Position numbers and translations under genes: made by a program
Source: Ambrosia x helenae
Taxonomy: Eukaryota > Streptophyta > Magnoliopsida > Asterales > Asteraceae
DNA length: 64,000 nt
Assembly (NCBI GenBank): GCA_030844895.1
Contig: CM061223.1
Coordinates: forward strand, 18,969,946 to 19,033,945
Reading direction: 5' to 3'
Notes under the pieces: generated by a model
The model's input: only the letters and a program-made list of their open reading frames with translations
What the model was told of the DNA's origin: nothing
The model's database searches: none
Shown here: positions 20,423 to 31,285 of the stretch, in pieces
Layout: each line of letters opens with the position of its first letter
How positions within the stretch are numbered: position 1 is the stretch's first letter

Positions 20423-22539
20423 TTGTCGAACCCGAGTCTTTGAGCTGTTAAATGAAGACAGAAACCAACTGGTCTAAGTGACTAGTTGGTCGATTATCTG
20501 ACCGGGAAAATTATAAACTAATTCGATTAATACGCAACCCAGATTTGTCCCAATAATCACACAAATAACCCACTATAACAACGATCAATCCAATATTTGT
20601 CTTAGCGGTTTAAAACCTAAACCTAATCGACTAATCTAGAGGAAATAATTGGATTATAACATACCAATAGTGGGGAAAAAGTGAAGAACAGAGCACGAGA
20701 AAACAGGTTCGGTTCCAGGTATCCAAACATAGACGGTGTATTTTAGAATTCTAAGTATGGCATTGTGACGTACTTAGTTTATCTATGCATTGATATAAAT
20801 TTTATTCAAATCCGAGTTAATATTGTAGAAGTGACGTGGTTTAGCATCTTCCGTATTATAAGAATGTACAGTTGCAATTGCTTGTTTTTATCATCAAAGT
20901 TTCTAAAAATTCATATTAAAAGACAAACGGGACAATTATAATTGATTTTTTTTGTTCTTTACCATGACGAACTGCTGGATGGGTATTGGAATGTGATATA
21001 TATATATATATATATATATATGTCTGTGTGTGTTTAATGTCTAATTTTATGTATATTTGAGTGCTTATATGGGGGAATTAGATAACTATGAGGAAATGAT
21101 GTTTTGCAGGTTAAATACGAATATAGGATATGTTTTAGAGAATTCATATGGATATGAAGTAAAGATATTAAAGTATGATGTGATAGAGAATTGAATTACG
21201 AAGACGTGGGCGCAAACGACGACGAAACGGAGTTAAAACGAAGAAGTTATGAAGAAAACAATTTTTGGAACAAGCTGTTAGCAGTAGGCTACAGTTCCAG
21301 CGTAGCCTACGGTTCGGGATTACGGGAACAAGTATAAAGTGCCAAAAATTAGGTTTTTGAAGGGAACTTCTCCTCCATTTGACTACGGGCGATTCTAGAG
21401 AGTATTGGGGCGATTTTGGGCATTCTTTCACCATTCCACGCCTTTTAATCACCTCCCAATCATCAATAATGCAATTCTACATCAAGATTGAAGATAAAAT
21501 CATGAAGATGCAAAGTTAATCCTCCTGCGGTTTCTCTGAGTGAAGATTTGGGTATTTCGTAAGGATTTCTATGTTTTGAACTTTGTTTAGGATCATGTTT
21601 TATGAAGACGTTTATGTGTTTTTGAATCTGGTTGCATGTTTGACTGATTTGAACAATTTGATTGACTTCCACAATCACAATTCGTCATCGTTTCTTGGTT
21701 TTCTTGCACTAGGAATAATTTTACCTTGTGATTTGTGTTTTTGATGTTGAATTGGGTTGAACAACTTAAACATGATCATGTCTATGTGATTACCTAATTA
21801 GGTTAGTTCAGAGTGTCCTTTAATTACCGAATCAGAAACCCGTGAGTGACCGTTTTTCTATATTATTGTTTTTTCTTAAAATCAATCATCACCTCGTTTT
21901 GCAGCACTCAACACTTTTTAGTAATCTTCACAAAATCAATTTCGTTAATTTATTAGTTTAAACATTATTTTACAAAACCAACACTTTCCACAAACTCCCT
22001 AAGGTTTGACAACCCTAGTTTTTATTTAGTTTTTTTATTAGCACTTCGACACGCGGTCACGAACCAAACTGATACCGTACGAACATATATCGGTATTCGT
22101 TTTTATACTTTTTTCGACGTTGTTACGGTGTTTTAATGAACCATGAAAACCTTTCGTAGAGCGCGGGAAAACCCACTAGTTTATATAAAAAGTGAAGCAT
22201 GAGATGTAGGTCTATGCAGTTTTAGAAATTAGTTTGAAATCTGATGTGACAACTCATGTAACGGTTTTAAATCTGTTATGCATTGTAGGTGCTCTTAGAT
22301 GATATATGATGAACTTAAATGATCATGTTAAATGCAAAAATGAAAATTCGTTCGTAAAAAAAAGGAAAATATGAAGTATAGAAAACTTTATCACTATAAT
22401 GCGGAGTTATTTGGTCTCAACTTCGAATCCGATTCAGAGGGGTTTTACCGCAGTAGGTCTTCGAGCTACGAATTTTTCCCAAAAGTAGTGGCTTGATGGA
22501 CTTGAGCTGCCCAGTGGGCAGCCATTTGTCAGTATTAAC
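20423..22539. other. Intergenic, possible decayed retroelement; no gene supported
   Basis: A (TA)n microsatellite lies at 20996-21021. Sequence near 21165-21540 has the look of a retroelement leader but no coding domain was seen. At 22155-22179 the plus strand reads GAGCGCGGGAAAACCCACTAG followed by T, resembling a Helitron 3' end, without a clear matching 5' end. Open frames here match no family. Confidence 0.35.
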
Positions 22540-22838
22540 TCACTGGCAGTTCAGATGGTATATTTAGTTGCCGGTTCAATCCCCACTCTCCCCATTATTT
22601 TCCATGGTATTCAGGTAAAGAGCGAATACGGATGGCGCCTGTTCGATTCTGATGGGAGACGAGGTTTTACCGATTATTTTACTGCGTGCTTTCTAGTGGG
22701 TGGAGATTGGGTTTCCACGCATCTGGGGGAGCCAAAGAACTGGTGATGATCGAGTAGCCAAACTTAGCCACAGCGTCCGATATCACGATGGTTAGCACAT
22801 CGTTAGTGACCGTTAAAAAAAAATATTTAGTTGCCGGT
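22540..22838 (+). mobile_element. SINE-like insertion with A-rich tail and 16-bp repeat
   Basis: The head GGCAGTTCAGATGG resembles a pol III A box and CCGGTTCAATCCCC a B box. About 240 bp later the sequence ends in TTAGTGACCGTT plus nine A. A copy of ATATTTAGTTGCCGGT (22560-22575) recurs exactly after the A tail (22823-22838). The repeat could be a target duplication of a 5'-truncated element beginning at 22576, or an internal repeat of a full SINE. The 3' end resembles those of the SINEs at 44044 and 60918 (TTAGTCGTTC plus A). Confidence 0.55.
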
Positions 22839-22906
22839 AAAAAAAAGGAGGAAGAATATACGGTCAACAGCAAACTCCTCGTAATCCTCCCAACCTCGTC
22901 AACTTA

Positions 22907-23121
22907 GGGGCTGTTTGGTAGCCTCTTAATCAGCCTCTTAACTATTCAGGTATGAATCATTCAGCATTCAGACTGTTTGTTTCAGCATCTGAATGGAATG
23001 ATTAAGTGCTGAACCATTAAGCTAATAAGGGATGCTGAATGATTTAGCTCTTAACCATTCAGAGCCTCTTAACCATTCAGACCATCTTAATAATTCAGCA
23101 CTTAATCAACCAAACAGCCCC
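22907..23121. mobile_element. Tourist-like MITE (PIF/Harbinger), 215 bp
   Basis: It starts GGGGCTGTTTGGT and ends ACCAAACAGCCCC, a perfect 13-bp terminal inverted repeat. TTA flanks both ends (22904-22906 and 23122-23124), the typical Harbinger-type target duplication. The interior repeats ATTCAG and CTTAA words in both orientations. No coding capacity. Confidence 0.9.
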
Positions 23122-23425
23122 TTAAAAACTCGGTCCAACCCGTCGTCTAGCACACCCTCAACCCAACCCAACCCAACCCAACCCGACCCGACAAACCTCA
23201 TCCTTTTGAATCTTGAGGTTCAAGCTTCAACCAACAGTTGGTTTCATGTTCATAACACTTCCAAATAAAGTAACAGAAATAAGAAAAATCATCATTTTTA
23301 TACAACAAACTAACATTCAATAATCTCTAATAACTCTCAATCCAGCAATATCAATATTATTATTAATATTAATATTACATTATTACAAACAGCAGCAAAT
23401 AAATTCATTTCCAACGAACAATAAT

Positions 23426-23879
23426 TCATATCCTCACAATTTTAGCCGCTTTAACCACCTGATTCTCCCTAGCAATCGCCTCACGACCAACGCTTTTATA
23501 ATCATAACTACACTCATGCCTATCACTATACCTATGCTCCGAGCAAAACAAATCCCCACACCTACACCTAAACCCGGTCAAACCCGACCCGTTTCCTGCA
23601 TCCGGAGCACCGGCTCACCTCCTTCCTCTTCACCTCCTTCAATTCTTCATCTATAGCCACAACCGTCCGATCTAACACCAGATCGTCACGACGAGGTGAC
23701 GTCAGCTGGCTAGACCTGCTACGGTTACGATGTGACGTCGTTTTGGCGGTGAAGCAGTTCTGGCACATGTTATTGGTGGCGGGAGTTCCGACGACGCCGC
23801 AGTTGTTGATGCAGAGAGTTATTAAGGGTTCTGGTACAGGTTTGAATTCTGCTTCTTCTTTTTCTGTTCTGTGAGCCAT
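23426..23879 (-). pseudogene. A20/AN1 zinc-finger stress-associated protein gene with a 1-nt frameshift
   Basis: An intronless minus-strand frame starts MAHRTEKEEAEFKPVPEP. The A20 zinc finger at about residues 20-45 has LCINNCGVVGTPATNNMCQ then NCF. The AN1 finger opens with RCSGCRKRVG near residue 93. After that the original frame stops early, but one base out of frame the expected AN1 sequence continues (FRCRCGDLFCSEHRYSDRH), followed by the usual SAP tail ending KAAKIVRI at a TGA on 23426-23428. The conserved frame needs one A fewer in the AAA at 23580-23582. Total length would be about 150 residues, normal for plant SAPs, which act in stress signalling and ubiquitin-related regulation. 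Nothing else is damaged, so either the lesion is very recent or it is a sequence error; in the second case this is a working gene. Confidence 0.85.
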
Positions 23880-24329
23880 TTTTTTGTTGTTGTTGTTGTG
23901 ATTGAATTAGAAAAAAATAAGAGTATAAGAACAGATTGGGGTGAAAAGGTATTGAAATTAGGAAAAGAAGAGCTAATTAGATGTTGGCGTGGAAGAAATG
24001 ATAATTAGGATTTGGAATTGATTGAATGATTAACAATAATAATAATAATAATGTTGGGTGTGGGGGTGGGGAGATTTTTTTAAGGGGAAGGAGGTCGGTT
24101 AAGCGTGTTAATGTTATTATCATGCGTGTGTACGCGCGCCTTGGTGATGTATGAATTTACGGGAGTGCCCTCTCTAAAAAATAGGGAGCCGCCGAATACA
24201 CCAGCTACGCCTACCGTGTAAAATGGGTGCATAAGAATATTGTGCTCAGCCTGTAAGTGGCGGATGCATGTTAATCAGGACGTAGTCTCGGGACATCAGT
24301 CTTTTTCTGTTGTATATATACATGTATAT
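23880..24329 (-). other. Upstream region of the A20/AN1 gene
   Basis: This probably holds the promoter and 5' UTR on the minus strand. It includes a GTT microsatellite next to the ATG (23886-23898) and an AATAATAAT run near 24034. No TATA box was assigned with confidence. The distal part has no recognised feature before the solo LTR. Confidence 0.4.
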
Positions 24330-26084
24330 TGTAACGCCCCGAAAACCGCTTCATTTAAAAACGTTGATAGGCGGATTAATAAAATGATATTGGGTCAAGG
24401 GACTATAAGTTGGAGGGTGGAAATTGCCAAATACCCAAAGTCCATGTATTATTATTAATAATGGGCAAACACCAAAACACACACACTTGTGTGTGTTTTG
24501 GTCGATTATCAGGAAGAAGCAACGGGCTCCAACCCTAGTCCAACTACCAACTCAATCTAGCAAGGATTCAAAGGGAATTTGATGCATTAACCAGAAAAGG
24601 GCCGTTTATGGTCGATTGAACTTAAAGGTACCTCTTGTTTGGTAGAATTTGATGTATAATTCGTGTAGGGTTCAAACCCCACATGTGGGTTTTGAGGAAA
24701 ACATGTTAAATTCGTATTATGGCTTGATTGTAAGTGGTATTGACCATCTCTAATGGTTTAGAGATGAGCTAATCACTAGGAGTTGCTTATTTGTGATGAT
24801 GATATTGGGTTTCCATTAGAGCTTTGATATTGGCTTGGGTAGGGGTAAACCCATGTAATAGTAAGAATAATGTGTAGTTGGTGACATGTATGTGGCAATT
24901 TATGAATGATTGAAAGTTGTATATGTGTTAATTGTATAGAAATTTAATAAATTGAAGGATATGTGTAGAGTGGAAAGTGGATGTTGCTATTAGTATAACC
25001 CATGGTCATTCTTAGTTAAATTGGTTAATAGATTGGAAAGAAAGTGAGGTTTTGTTATGTTTAATGTTGTAGAATGAAGGGTAATTGAAGTGGGGTTGAA
25101 ACGCGATGATAGATGTTATGAGCTATGAAAGTAGGCATGAAATGCTTGTACATTGTGTTTTAAAGGTTGTATGCACACCAAGTGTTTGACGAAATGCTTA
25201 GATGAGTCTAACATGTGTAAATTTGTATGCAAGACTCGACAAGTATGAAAGTAATGTGATAATTGGTGCAATTGATAGTAGGATTAACATAAGGGTTTCG
25301 TCTTAAAGAGTAATCATGTGGGGACTTGGTTGATTGTATGACATGGTAGGAAGTATGCATTAGTAATGTGTACACTAATGCTTAAATACTATGATTGGAA
25401 TGATAAATAATCTTGCATGTTAATGAGATAGGAATGTGATGTTATGGTGTGTTTCATATGATCTAGTCATCAATATGGACATATGTTCTAAGTAGGAAGT
25501 TTGTATAATTGGAAGTTGACTTTCTGAGAAAGTCAACAATGTATGACTAACATGGTTATGCTTCCTAACATGATTATGGGATTAAGGAAATCATGTGATA
25601 TATGTTAGATTATCTAGGTGTCATACATGATGATATGTTGGATTGCTTGATTGATAAACAATGTGGTAGTTAATTATGTGATATGCATATTAGTAATTGA
25701 CTAATGAAAGTCATGGGAACAAGTAAATGTAATATGATTGATAGTATGCAAGGTTGTGTATGCTAACGGAATGGTGGGAATGATAACATGAATGCGTAGG
25801 CAACATGGGCTCAAGCATGAGTGGCTAATGGGTCAAGTGGAGGCAAGTAGCAAGCATCAACTTGGAGGACATAAGGTAAGTGGTTCTTATTCCACTTAGG
25901 ATAATGAATCTTAACATGTATATGTGTTTGTAAGTAGTATGAGGACCGTGAGATGATGGAACGTAAATAACGAGGTTAAGGCTTGAATTGGAGTTTATAA
26001 TGAAATAAACGTGGCTTCGAATGGATCGGCGTGGATGGGTCTAGAAGGGGTGGAAAGGAGAAACAAAATGGGAATGTGCAGAGT

Positions 26085-26238
26085 CCACCGTAAGGGTACG
26101 GTGGCACCGTTCCCTTACGGTGGCCCCTGCAATGTTTTTCCCCACCGTAGGGCAGAGGGGATACCACCGTTGGGTTTTGTGGTCCACCGTAACCTTACGG
26201 TGGCCACTGTAACGGTGGCCACCGTAAGGTTACGGTGG
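26085..26238. repeat. Cluster of CCACCGT / ACGGTGG inverted words
   Basis: Roughly ten copies of CCACCGT or its complement occur in 154 bp. They include the palindromic units CCACCGTAACCTTACGGTGG (26184-26203) and CCACCGTAAGGTTACGGTGG (26219-26238). The region could fold into alternative stem-loops and lies inside the solo LTR. Confidence 0.8.
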
Positions 26239-26656
26239 GACCTGGAAATTTATATTTTTTTTTGTTTATTCTATCGTATGTTGATGCTTCGCTTACGTAC
26301 GCGACTCGTAATAGCGTTTAACGCATCAATTAATATTGTTGGACCTCGTGTAAGACTATGTAAGGGTGTAGCATGTAATACTAATGTTAGTTTTGTAATA
26401 TGATCATAGTACGGAATGATACAAGTGCGTGTAGTTTAATTGATACGTTGCTCGATGGTATCAAATACGATAAGTAGATTGTCATGATTAAGTAGATTGA
26501 GAATGTGCTGTACATATGGGTACACATGCTTGGGTTTGAGAGAGAGTTTCATGCATGTAAGGGTTGGTAATTATGAGTAGATTGAGTATAGGGCTGGAAC
26601 GTCATATTTGTCGTAGAGATTAGCGAAGAAAGAGTAACATGACGGGTCAAGTAAGT

Positions 26657-26816
26657 TATATGAAATGAAGGACTTGTATGATTGTATGTATGGTGGTATT
26701 ATATGAAGGAGTTGTATGCTTGTATGTACTGTAGAATTATATGAAGGAAGTGTATGCTTGTATGTATTGTGAAATTATATGGAGGGGAAGTGTATGTTGG
26801 ACGCATTGTGGGGTTA
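26657..26816. repeat. ~39-bp tandem repeat, four copies, in the solo LTR
   Basis: The unit reads ATATGAAGGAGTTGTATGCT followed by TGTATGTACTGTAGAATT. Copies start near 26657, 26701, 26740 and 26777 and have diverged mildly. Confidence 0.8.
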
Positions 26817-27274
26817 TTAACCTTTGTTATGTGAATGATAGGAAACGTAGGTATGTACGTATGATTGCAGGAGACGTGGAGGTTCGGATCGGGGTAACCC
26901 ACTCGAACTCGAATGAAGGCTGTCGGACAGGATCACAGAGTATTGTTGGATGTTACTTCCGCGTCATGAGTATATTACATGAGGTTACCTATTGAACTAA
27001 CGAAATGGTTTTGTGGTGAATGCAGGATGTCTTGTCTATCTTGAGAAGTAAGGAAAGGATGGAGATCGAGCGAGGAGGCGGATTATACGTGATCACGGTC
27101 ACATAATCAAATGGAGAGGAGTCACGTAGAATGTATTAAGAAATATTTTAAGATGTAACACCAAAAATACATATTAGAATCGGTTTCTAAATGTTCAAGG
27201 TTGTTATTAAAGAAAAGATTTTTTCGGTTGGCTTTTCCGCTGCAAGTTTCTGTAAATTGGTTTAGGACCTTACA

Positions 27275-28250
27275 TATATATAGCTTTTTCGAGTGACATC
27301 AATGTTTTTTTGACGGTGACTACATTAGATCCAACCTAATTCCAATTAAATGATCTAAATTCTAATTTTTAAGTAGATACAAATATAACCTTTTACAAGC
27401 ACACTCCATTATTAAGCCTAATTACTAATTAAAAAACCAACCAAAAAAAAAAAATTGATAATAACATACCGGTACGGTTGTGCCTCCAACCGACTGATGC
27501 TTCAATTCCTTCAAATAAAATCATCATCGATACAAAGAAGGATTCTTCTGTGTGATTGCAACGTCGATACAACGTAAGGTACCAAAAAAGTTTTTACACA
27601 CATAAAAGGATGCATGTGTGTTCACCAAGTATATTTAAGGGCACGTTTAAGTCTAATCTTTATATGATACTTTGGGTTTAAATTAATATATTCAAGGTGT
27701 GGGTTTGGATGGTTTCTTGGATTTTGTCTTACAAAGGGAAAAATAAGTCCTCTGTGAACTTTTCAGCGATTAAAAAACATCTTTCATATAAAGTAATAAC
27801 AAATTAGTTTTCCTTTACTAACTAGTGGGATTTAACTTTTGTGCGTTTGTAGTAATGATAAGTGCCATGTTTAACTTTTGGTACTATATATAACGTCGTT
27901 AATTCACTACATTAGAACATTATCAAGTCTTAAAGTACTTTCGAAGAGGATAAAATCATTCCACGTTTCGAGTCTTAAAAGACGTTCATCACTGGTTAAT
28001 TAAAGACGTTTACCATTCATCACGATGGCTAATAAAAGAGGCTAGTTATATATTTTTAAATTACGTGTTTTTTTAAATTTTTAATGACTATTTTTTTTTA
28101 ATTATTGCATCATATTTTCATTATGTGATTAACCTTACCTGACCCGAATTGCCGAACCAACCCCTCCGAAAATTTTTATGTCCAGTTCTATAAAATTAGA
28201 ATGCTAAAAATAGTGACATCATTGGAAAAAATTCTTGGATCCGCCACTGT
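27275..28250. other. Intergenic, no gene seen
   Basis: AT-rich sequence right of the solo LTR. It has several poly-A and poly-T runs and no recognisable open frame or structured repeat. Confidence 0.5.
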
Positions 28251-28553
28251 CTGGAATGCAATCATAAAGTTGAAAGTATTAGAAATTCCTAGGGGCATAG
28301 CATAAAAAAAAAAAAACTTACTTTGGCGAATTGGGTAGATCAAGAAAACAGCAACAAGAGCTGAATATGCAACATCAATCCAAGGTCGCATACCCAGACG
28401 GAAACTAAGCTCCCACTAACGACCCATGTAACAAGCTACACCAAGTAAGAAGTGTAGAACAATTAGTTCATAAGGACCACCATTATATAACCATTCATCA
28501 ACGGATGCTGCTTCCCATATTGGGTAAAAATGAAAACCTATAGTTGCAGAAGT
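28251..28553 (-). pseudogene. psbA: Plastid psbA fragment in nuclear DNA (NUPT)
   Basis: On the minus strand this translates to the central part of the photosystem II D1 protein: FHFYPIWEAASVDEWLYNGG, then ELIVLHFLLGVACYMGR, RPWIDVAYSA and MPLGISNTFNFMIAFQ. These correspond roughly to residues 85-187 of the 353-residue protein. Breaks include a TAG in place of the Glu after CYMGR, loss of about four codons after AYSA, and a damaged stretch after YPI. Sequence identity to psbA ends abruptly at both sides in AT-rich nuclear DNA. D1 is encoded in the plastid, so this is a transferred, decayed copy with no function. Confidence 0.92.
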
Positions 28554-28590
28554 ATCGGACATTGTTATAGGTTATGATATAGAATATATT

Positions 28591-28727
28591 GGTACCGGTA
28601 TCGTTTTGATAATATCAATTTTGGTTCGTTCGGCATATGTACAGTTTTGACACTAGTTATGGCAACCAAAAGAGAGAACCAAAGAAAGAATACCGGTATC
28701 ATTTCGATAATATCAATTTTGGTACCG
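28591..28727. repeat. Direct repeat of ~36 bp (ACCGGTATC...TCAATTTTGG)
   Basis: TACCGGTATCGTTTTGATAA at 28591 continues to TATCAATTTTGGT and recurs at 28691 with two changes. The copies are about 100 bp apart. They may belong to an unidentified repeat; no coding function. Confidence 0.7.
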
Positions 28728-29410
28728 GTTCAATTAGTCATGATGTCGGAAAGTGTTATATGTTACGATATAAAATATATTATTCTAAATACAGTGTGTT
28801 TTTTTTTCTTAACAAAATTTGTCCCGGAGTTTCAAGAGAATGGATAAACACTCATTTGTATACAAATTTTTAAAGTGTTAATGAACGCAAGAAAAAAAAT
28901 GGATGGAAGGTTAAAACGTACATTATTTTAAAATATAAAGGGTGAAATTGAAAGTTAATAAAATATTATATATTACCTGCTCTTAGTTTCTCCATGCGTT
29001 TTAACAGGGGGTTGCGGCGCAACTTGTTGCCCGTTTACCTGTCATCATCTTGTGATTTGTTACGGGTTTTTTGGTTAATGGAATATTGTTAACAATAAAA
29101 AAACAAAAAAAAAAAAGAAAAGAAAAGAAAATTAAAGTAATACATATTTTCTAGTCATGATAAATAAATCATTCAAGTGGCATATCTTTTTTTATTCGCA
29201 TATCAAAAATTAACCAAATTTAAACTCTTAAGACATGACTTGGGTATGGGCCAGAAAAAAAGATTCGTGAATTTTATTACCATCCACGTCAAAATGTTCT
29301 ACTACATCAGAAATAATTAAGAAAATATTGACCATTATAAAGATTTTATTTATATATTAAAACGTATTACGAAGGCAGGAAGTACATGTGTATGAAAAAA
29401 CGTAACGGAA
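28728..29410. other. Intergenic, no gene seen
   Basis: AT-rich sequence with A-rich runs near 29097-29130. No open frame or repeat of note. Confidence 0.5.
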
Positions 29411-30205
29411 GCAAGACAGGAGCTAGCATGTTGCGAGTTTTTTGCAAAAGTAGTGGATTTTTTTTAGGTTTTTTGTGTTTGTAGTTTGTGTCAGAAAAGT
29501 TTTTATGAAATTGGTAGTCCCGCAATCTAAGATTGCGAGAGTCGCCTATGTGGAACGATGACTGGGCATGGCTGGACAAGGTGGACGAGAAGGGAGACAA
29601 TGTGGCATGGCTTTTGGAGGGTTGTGGCTGAGGTGGAAGTCCCGCAATCTAAGATTGCGGGAGTGGGTTCGGATTTATTTTGAGGACTTTGTAAGAATAT
29701 GATTTGACCAAGCATAGTCAAGAAAACATATACCTTTCTTCCTCATCCCTGCCTCGTCCAAAATAATTATCATTTTGCACCTGCAGTTTTCAGTTAAAAC
29801 AAAAATTTGTATATGTAATTTTATAAGATTCGGAAAATTATGCACAGACGTTGGAGTATTAATTTGTCGCAACTCCATTATCTCATCTCTGATAACAATT
29901 GAAGCTTCCAGTAAGTGATCGAAGGATCTTCTCCACCACTATCTCATCTCTGATAACAATTGAAGCTCCAGCAAGTGATCGAAGGATCTTCTCCACCACT
30001 TTCACATCTGCCATCTCTTCTCCATAGTTCTCTCATTTTGTCCAAACTCACTCCCGCAATCTTAGATTGCGGGACTTCAACCTCAGCCACAACCTTCCAA
30101 AAGCCATGCCCAGTCATCGTTCCACATAGGCGACTCCAGCAATCTTAGATTGCGGGACTACCAATTCCACAAAAACTTTTCTGACACAAACTACTCGCAT
30201 GTTGC
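29411..30205. repeat. Long inverted repeat with four CCCGCAATCT palindromes
   Basis: The left arm (about 29425-29660) and the right arm (about 30040-30205) are inverted copies. Both contain TTTGTGTCAGAAAAGTTTTT, TCGCCTATGTGGAACGATGA and GGTTGTGGCTGAGGT on opposite strands. Each arm carries two palindromic words of the form CCCGCAATCT-A-AGATTGCGGG. The left arm has an extra 38 bp (a near-duplicate of ATGGC-flanked sequence). The loop contains a tandem duplication at 29880-30000. The element has no coding capacity and would form a strong hairpin if transcribed. Confidence 0.85.
29880..30000. repeat. 60-bp tandem duplication in the hairpin loop
   Basis: ATCTCATCTCTGATAACAAT through CTTCTCCACCACT occurs at 29880-29940 and again at 29941-30000 with one indel and one substitution. 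The copies are immediately adjacent. Confidence 0.92.
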
Positions 30206-30948
30206 CCAGTTCGCACGACTCATTTGGAGACAAGTTGGAATTTGGTGTAGGTTACCATCTTTCTCCAGTAACTCTAGCGGCGACTCAATAGCGACGATAT
30301 GTCGTTGCTATTACCTTTAGTGATGACTTGTTTGAGCAATAGAGGCGACACACTATTGCTTAGTTTTCTTATAGTGTCAAGCGAATTTTACATCCACAAC
30401 TTGGTTCCTTTGGCATGCTCGTAATGGCATTCAGCAACATACATTCATATCCATAAAAAATATAAATGATATCAAGTCATATATGTACGTTTCTATGGGT
30501 AAAAAATAGGGTAAAACTACAATCTCTAACGTGGACGTCATAGTGTTCCTTTTCGTTTAACGATTTTAGCTTTGTCATAAGTATTGTTGCTTATATCTTG
30601 TAAATTTTATGTCTTCTAGCTTCTTGTTAGTAGCATTAACGAACATTTAAGAGCACAATCGAACAAACAAGAGTTTTTTTCGTGTTTGTTCATTTAGTTA
30701 ATCAAACAAAATTACTTATCTGTGTTCGTTCATTTGTTAAACAAACGAATTTTTTCGCTAAACAGTATAAGAATCGTTCGTCAAACGTTTGGTTTGTTTA
30801 CGACACTATGTTAAAAAGGCCATAAGGTGTGTTTGTGAGTTTGGTCAACCTCATGATGACTACTACCAATATGCGGCTAAGATGTTCTCATTAATGGCAA
30901 TGCAAGTTGCTTTTTAAGTATTAAACTCAAGGGTTATAGTGGATGGGG
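30206..30948. other. Intergenic, no gene seen
   Basis: AT-rich sequence between the inverted repeat and the MULE-like terminus. Near 30275-30360 are repeated GGCGAC-type words without clear structure. Confidence 0.45.
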
Positions 30949-31015
30949 ACATGGTGTGATTTAAAGTGGATGGTTCTAATTAAACCCCCCAACTTCTAAA
31001 TCAACCCTTTAATTC

Positions 31016-31203
31016 AAAGCGAGGCGCCTGACTGCCTAATTAGACATAAAGCTTAAGATTCCTGAAAACGATTATCCCAGGCGCCTCGCTTAGGCCTAAG
31101 CGAGGCGCCTGAGAGTTTGATTAACCTTGATTAAACGTAAAGCCTGATATTCTCTCGAAATAATTACCCAGGCGCCTCGCTTTGGCCTAAGCGAGGCGCC
31201 TGG
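31016..31203. repeat. Subterminal GC-rich palindromes in a ~91-bp tandem repeat
   Basis: A perfect 34-bp palindrome lies at 31078-31111, centred on CTTAGGCCTAAG. A near-perfect 36-bp one lies at 31168-31203, centred on CTTTGGCCTAAG. Intervening sequence (TAAAGC..GAT.TTC) repeats at about 91-bp spacing, so this is a tandem unit with palindromic edges. A half palindrome starts at 31016. Such subterminal repeats could bind a transposase; that role is inference. Confidence 0.88.
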
Positions 31204-31285
31204 TCCCATCAATTTTGGCTATAAATTCATTCGATTTCATTATAAACTCGTTCGATTTCAATTCTTTGTCCACAACATATATAAC

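Larger units (their letters stand above)
24330..27274 (+). mobile_element. Solo LTR, 2945 bp, flanked by TATAT duplications
   Basis: The interval begins TGTAACGCCCCG and ends GGACCTTACA, so it has TG...CA ends. The five bases outside each end are TATAT (24325-24329 and 27275-27279). No polyprotein, primer site or second LTR is present, so it is best read as a solo LTR left by recombination. The start resembles plant gypsy LTRs. The flank is AT-rich, so the duplication could partly be chance, but it coincides with the canonical ends. It contains two local repeat structures (26085-26238 and 26657-26816). No gene lies within it. Confidence 0.78.

Noticed and set aside
20210..20443. A small membrane protein made of aromatic residues
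   Set aside because: The frame is created by a 20-27 bp tandem repeat.
28251..28553. A functional psbA gene or plastid contig
   Set aside because: It covers only about 100 residues, has a stop and deletions, and is surrounded by nuclear repeats.
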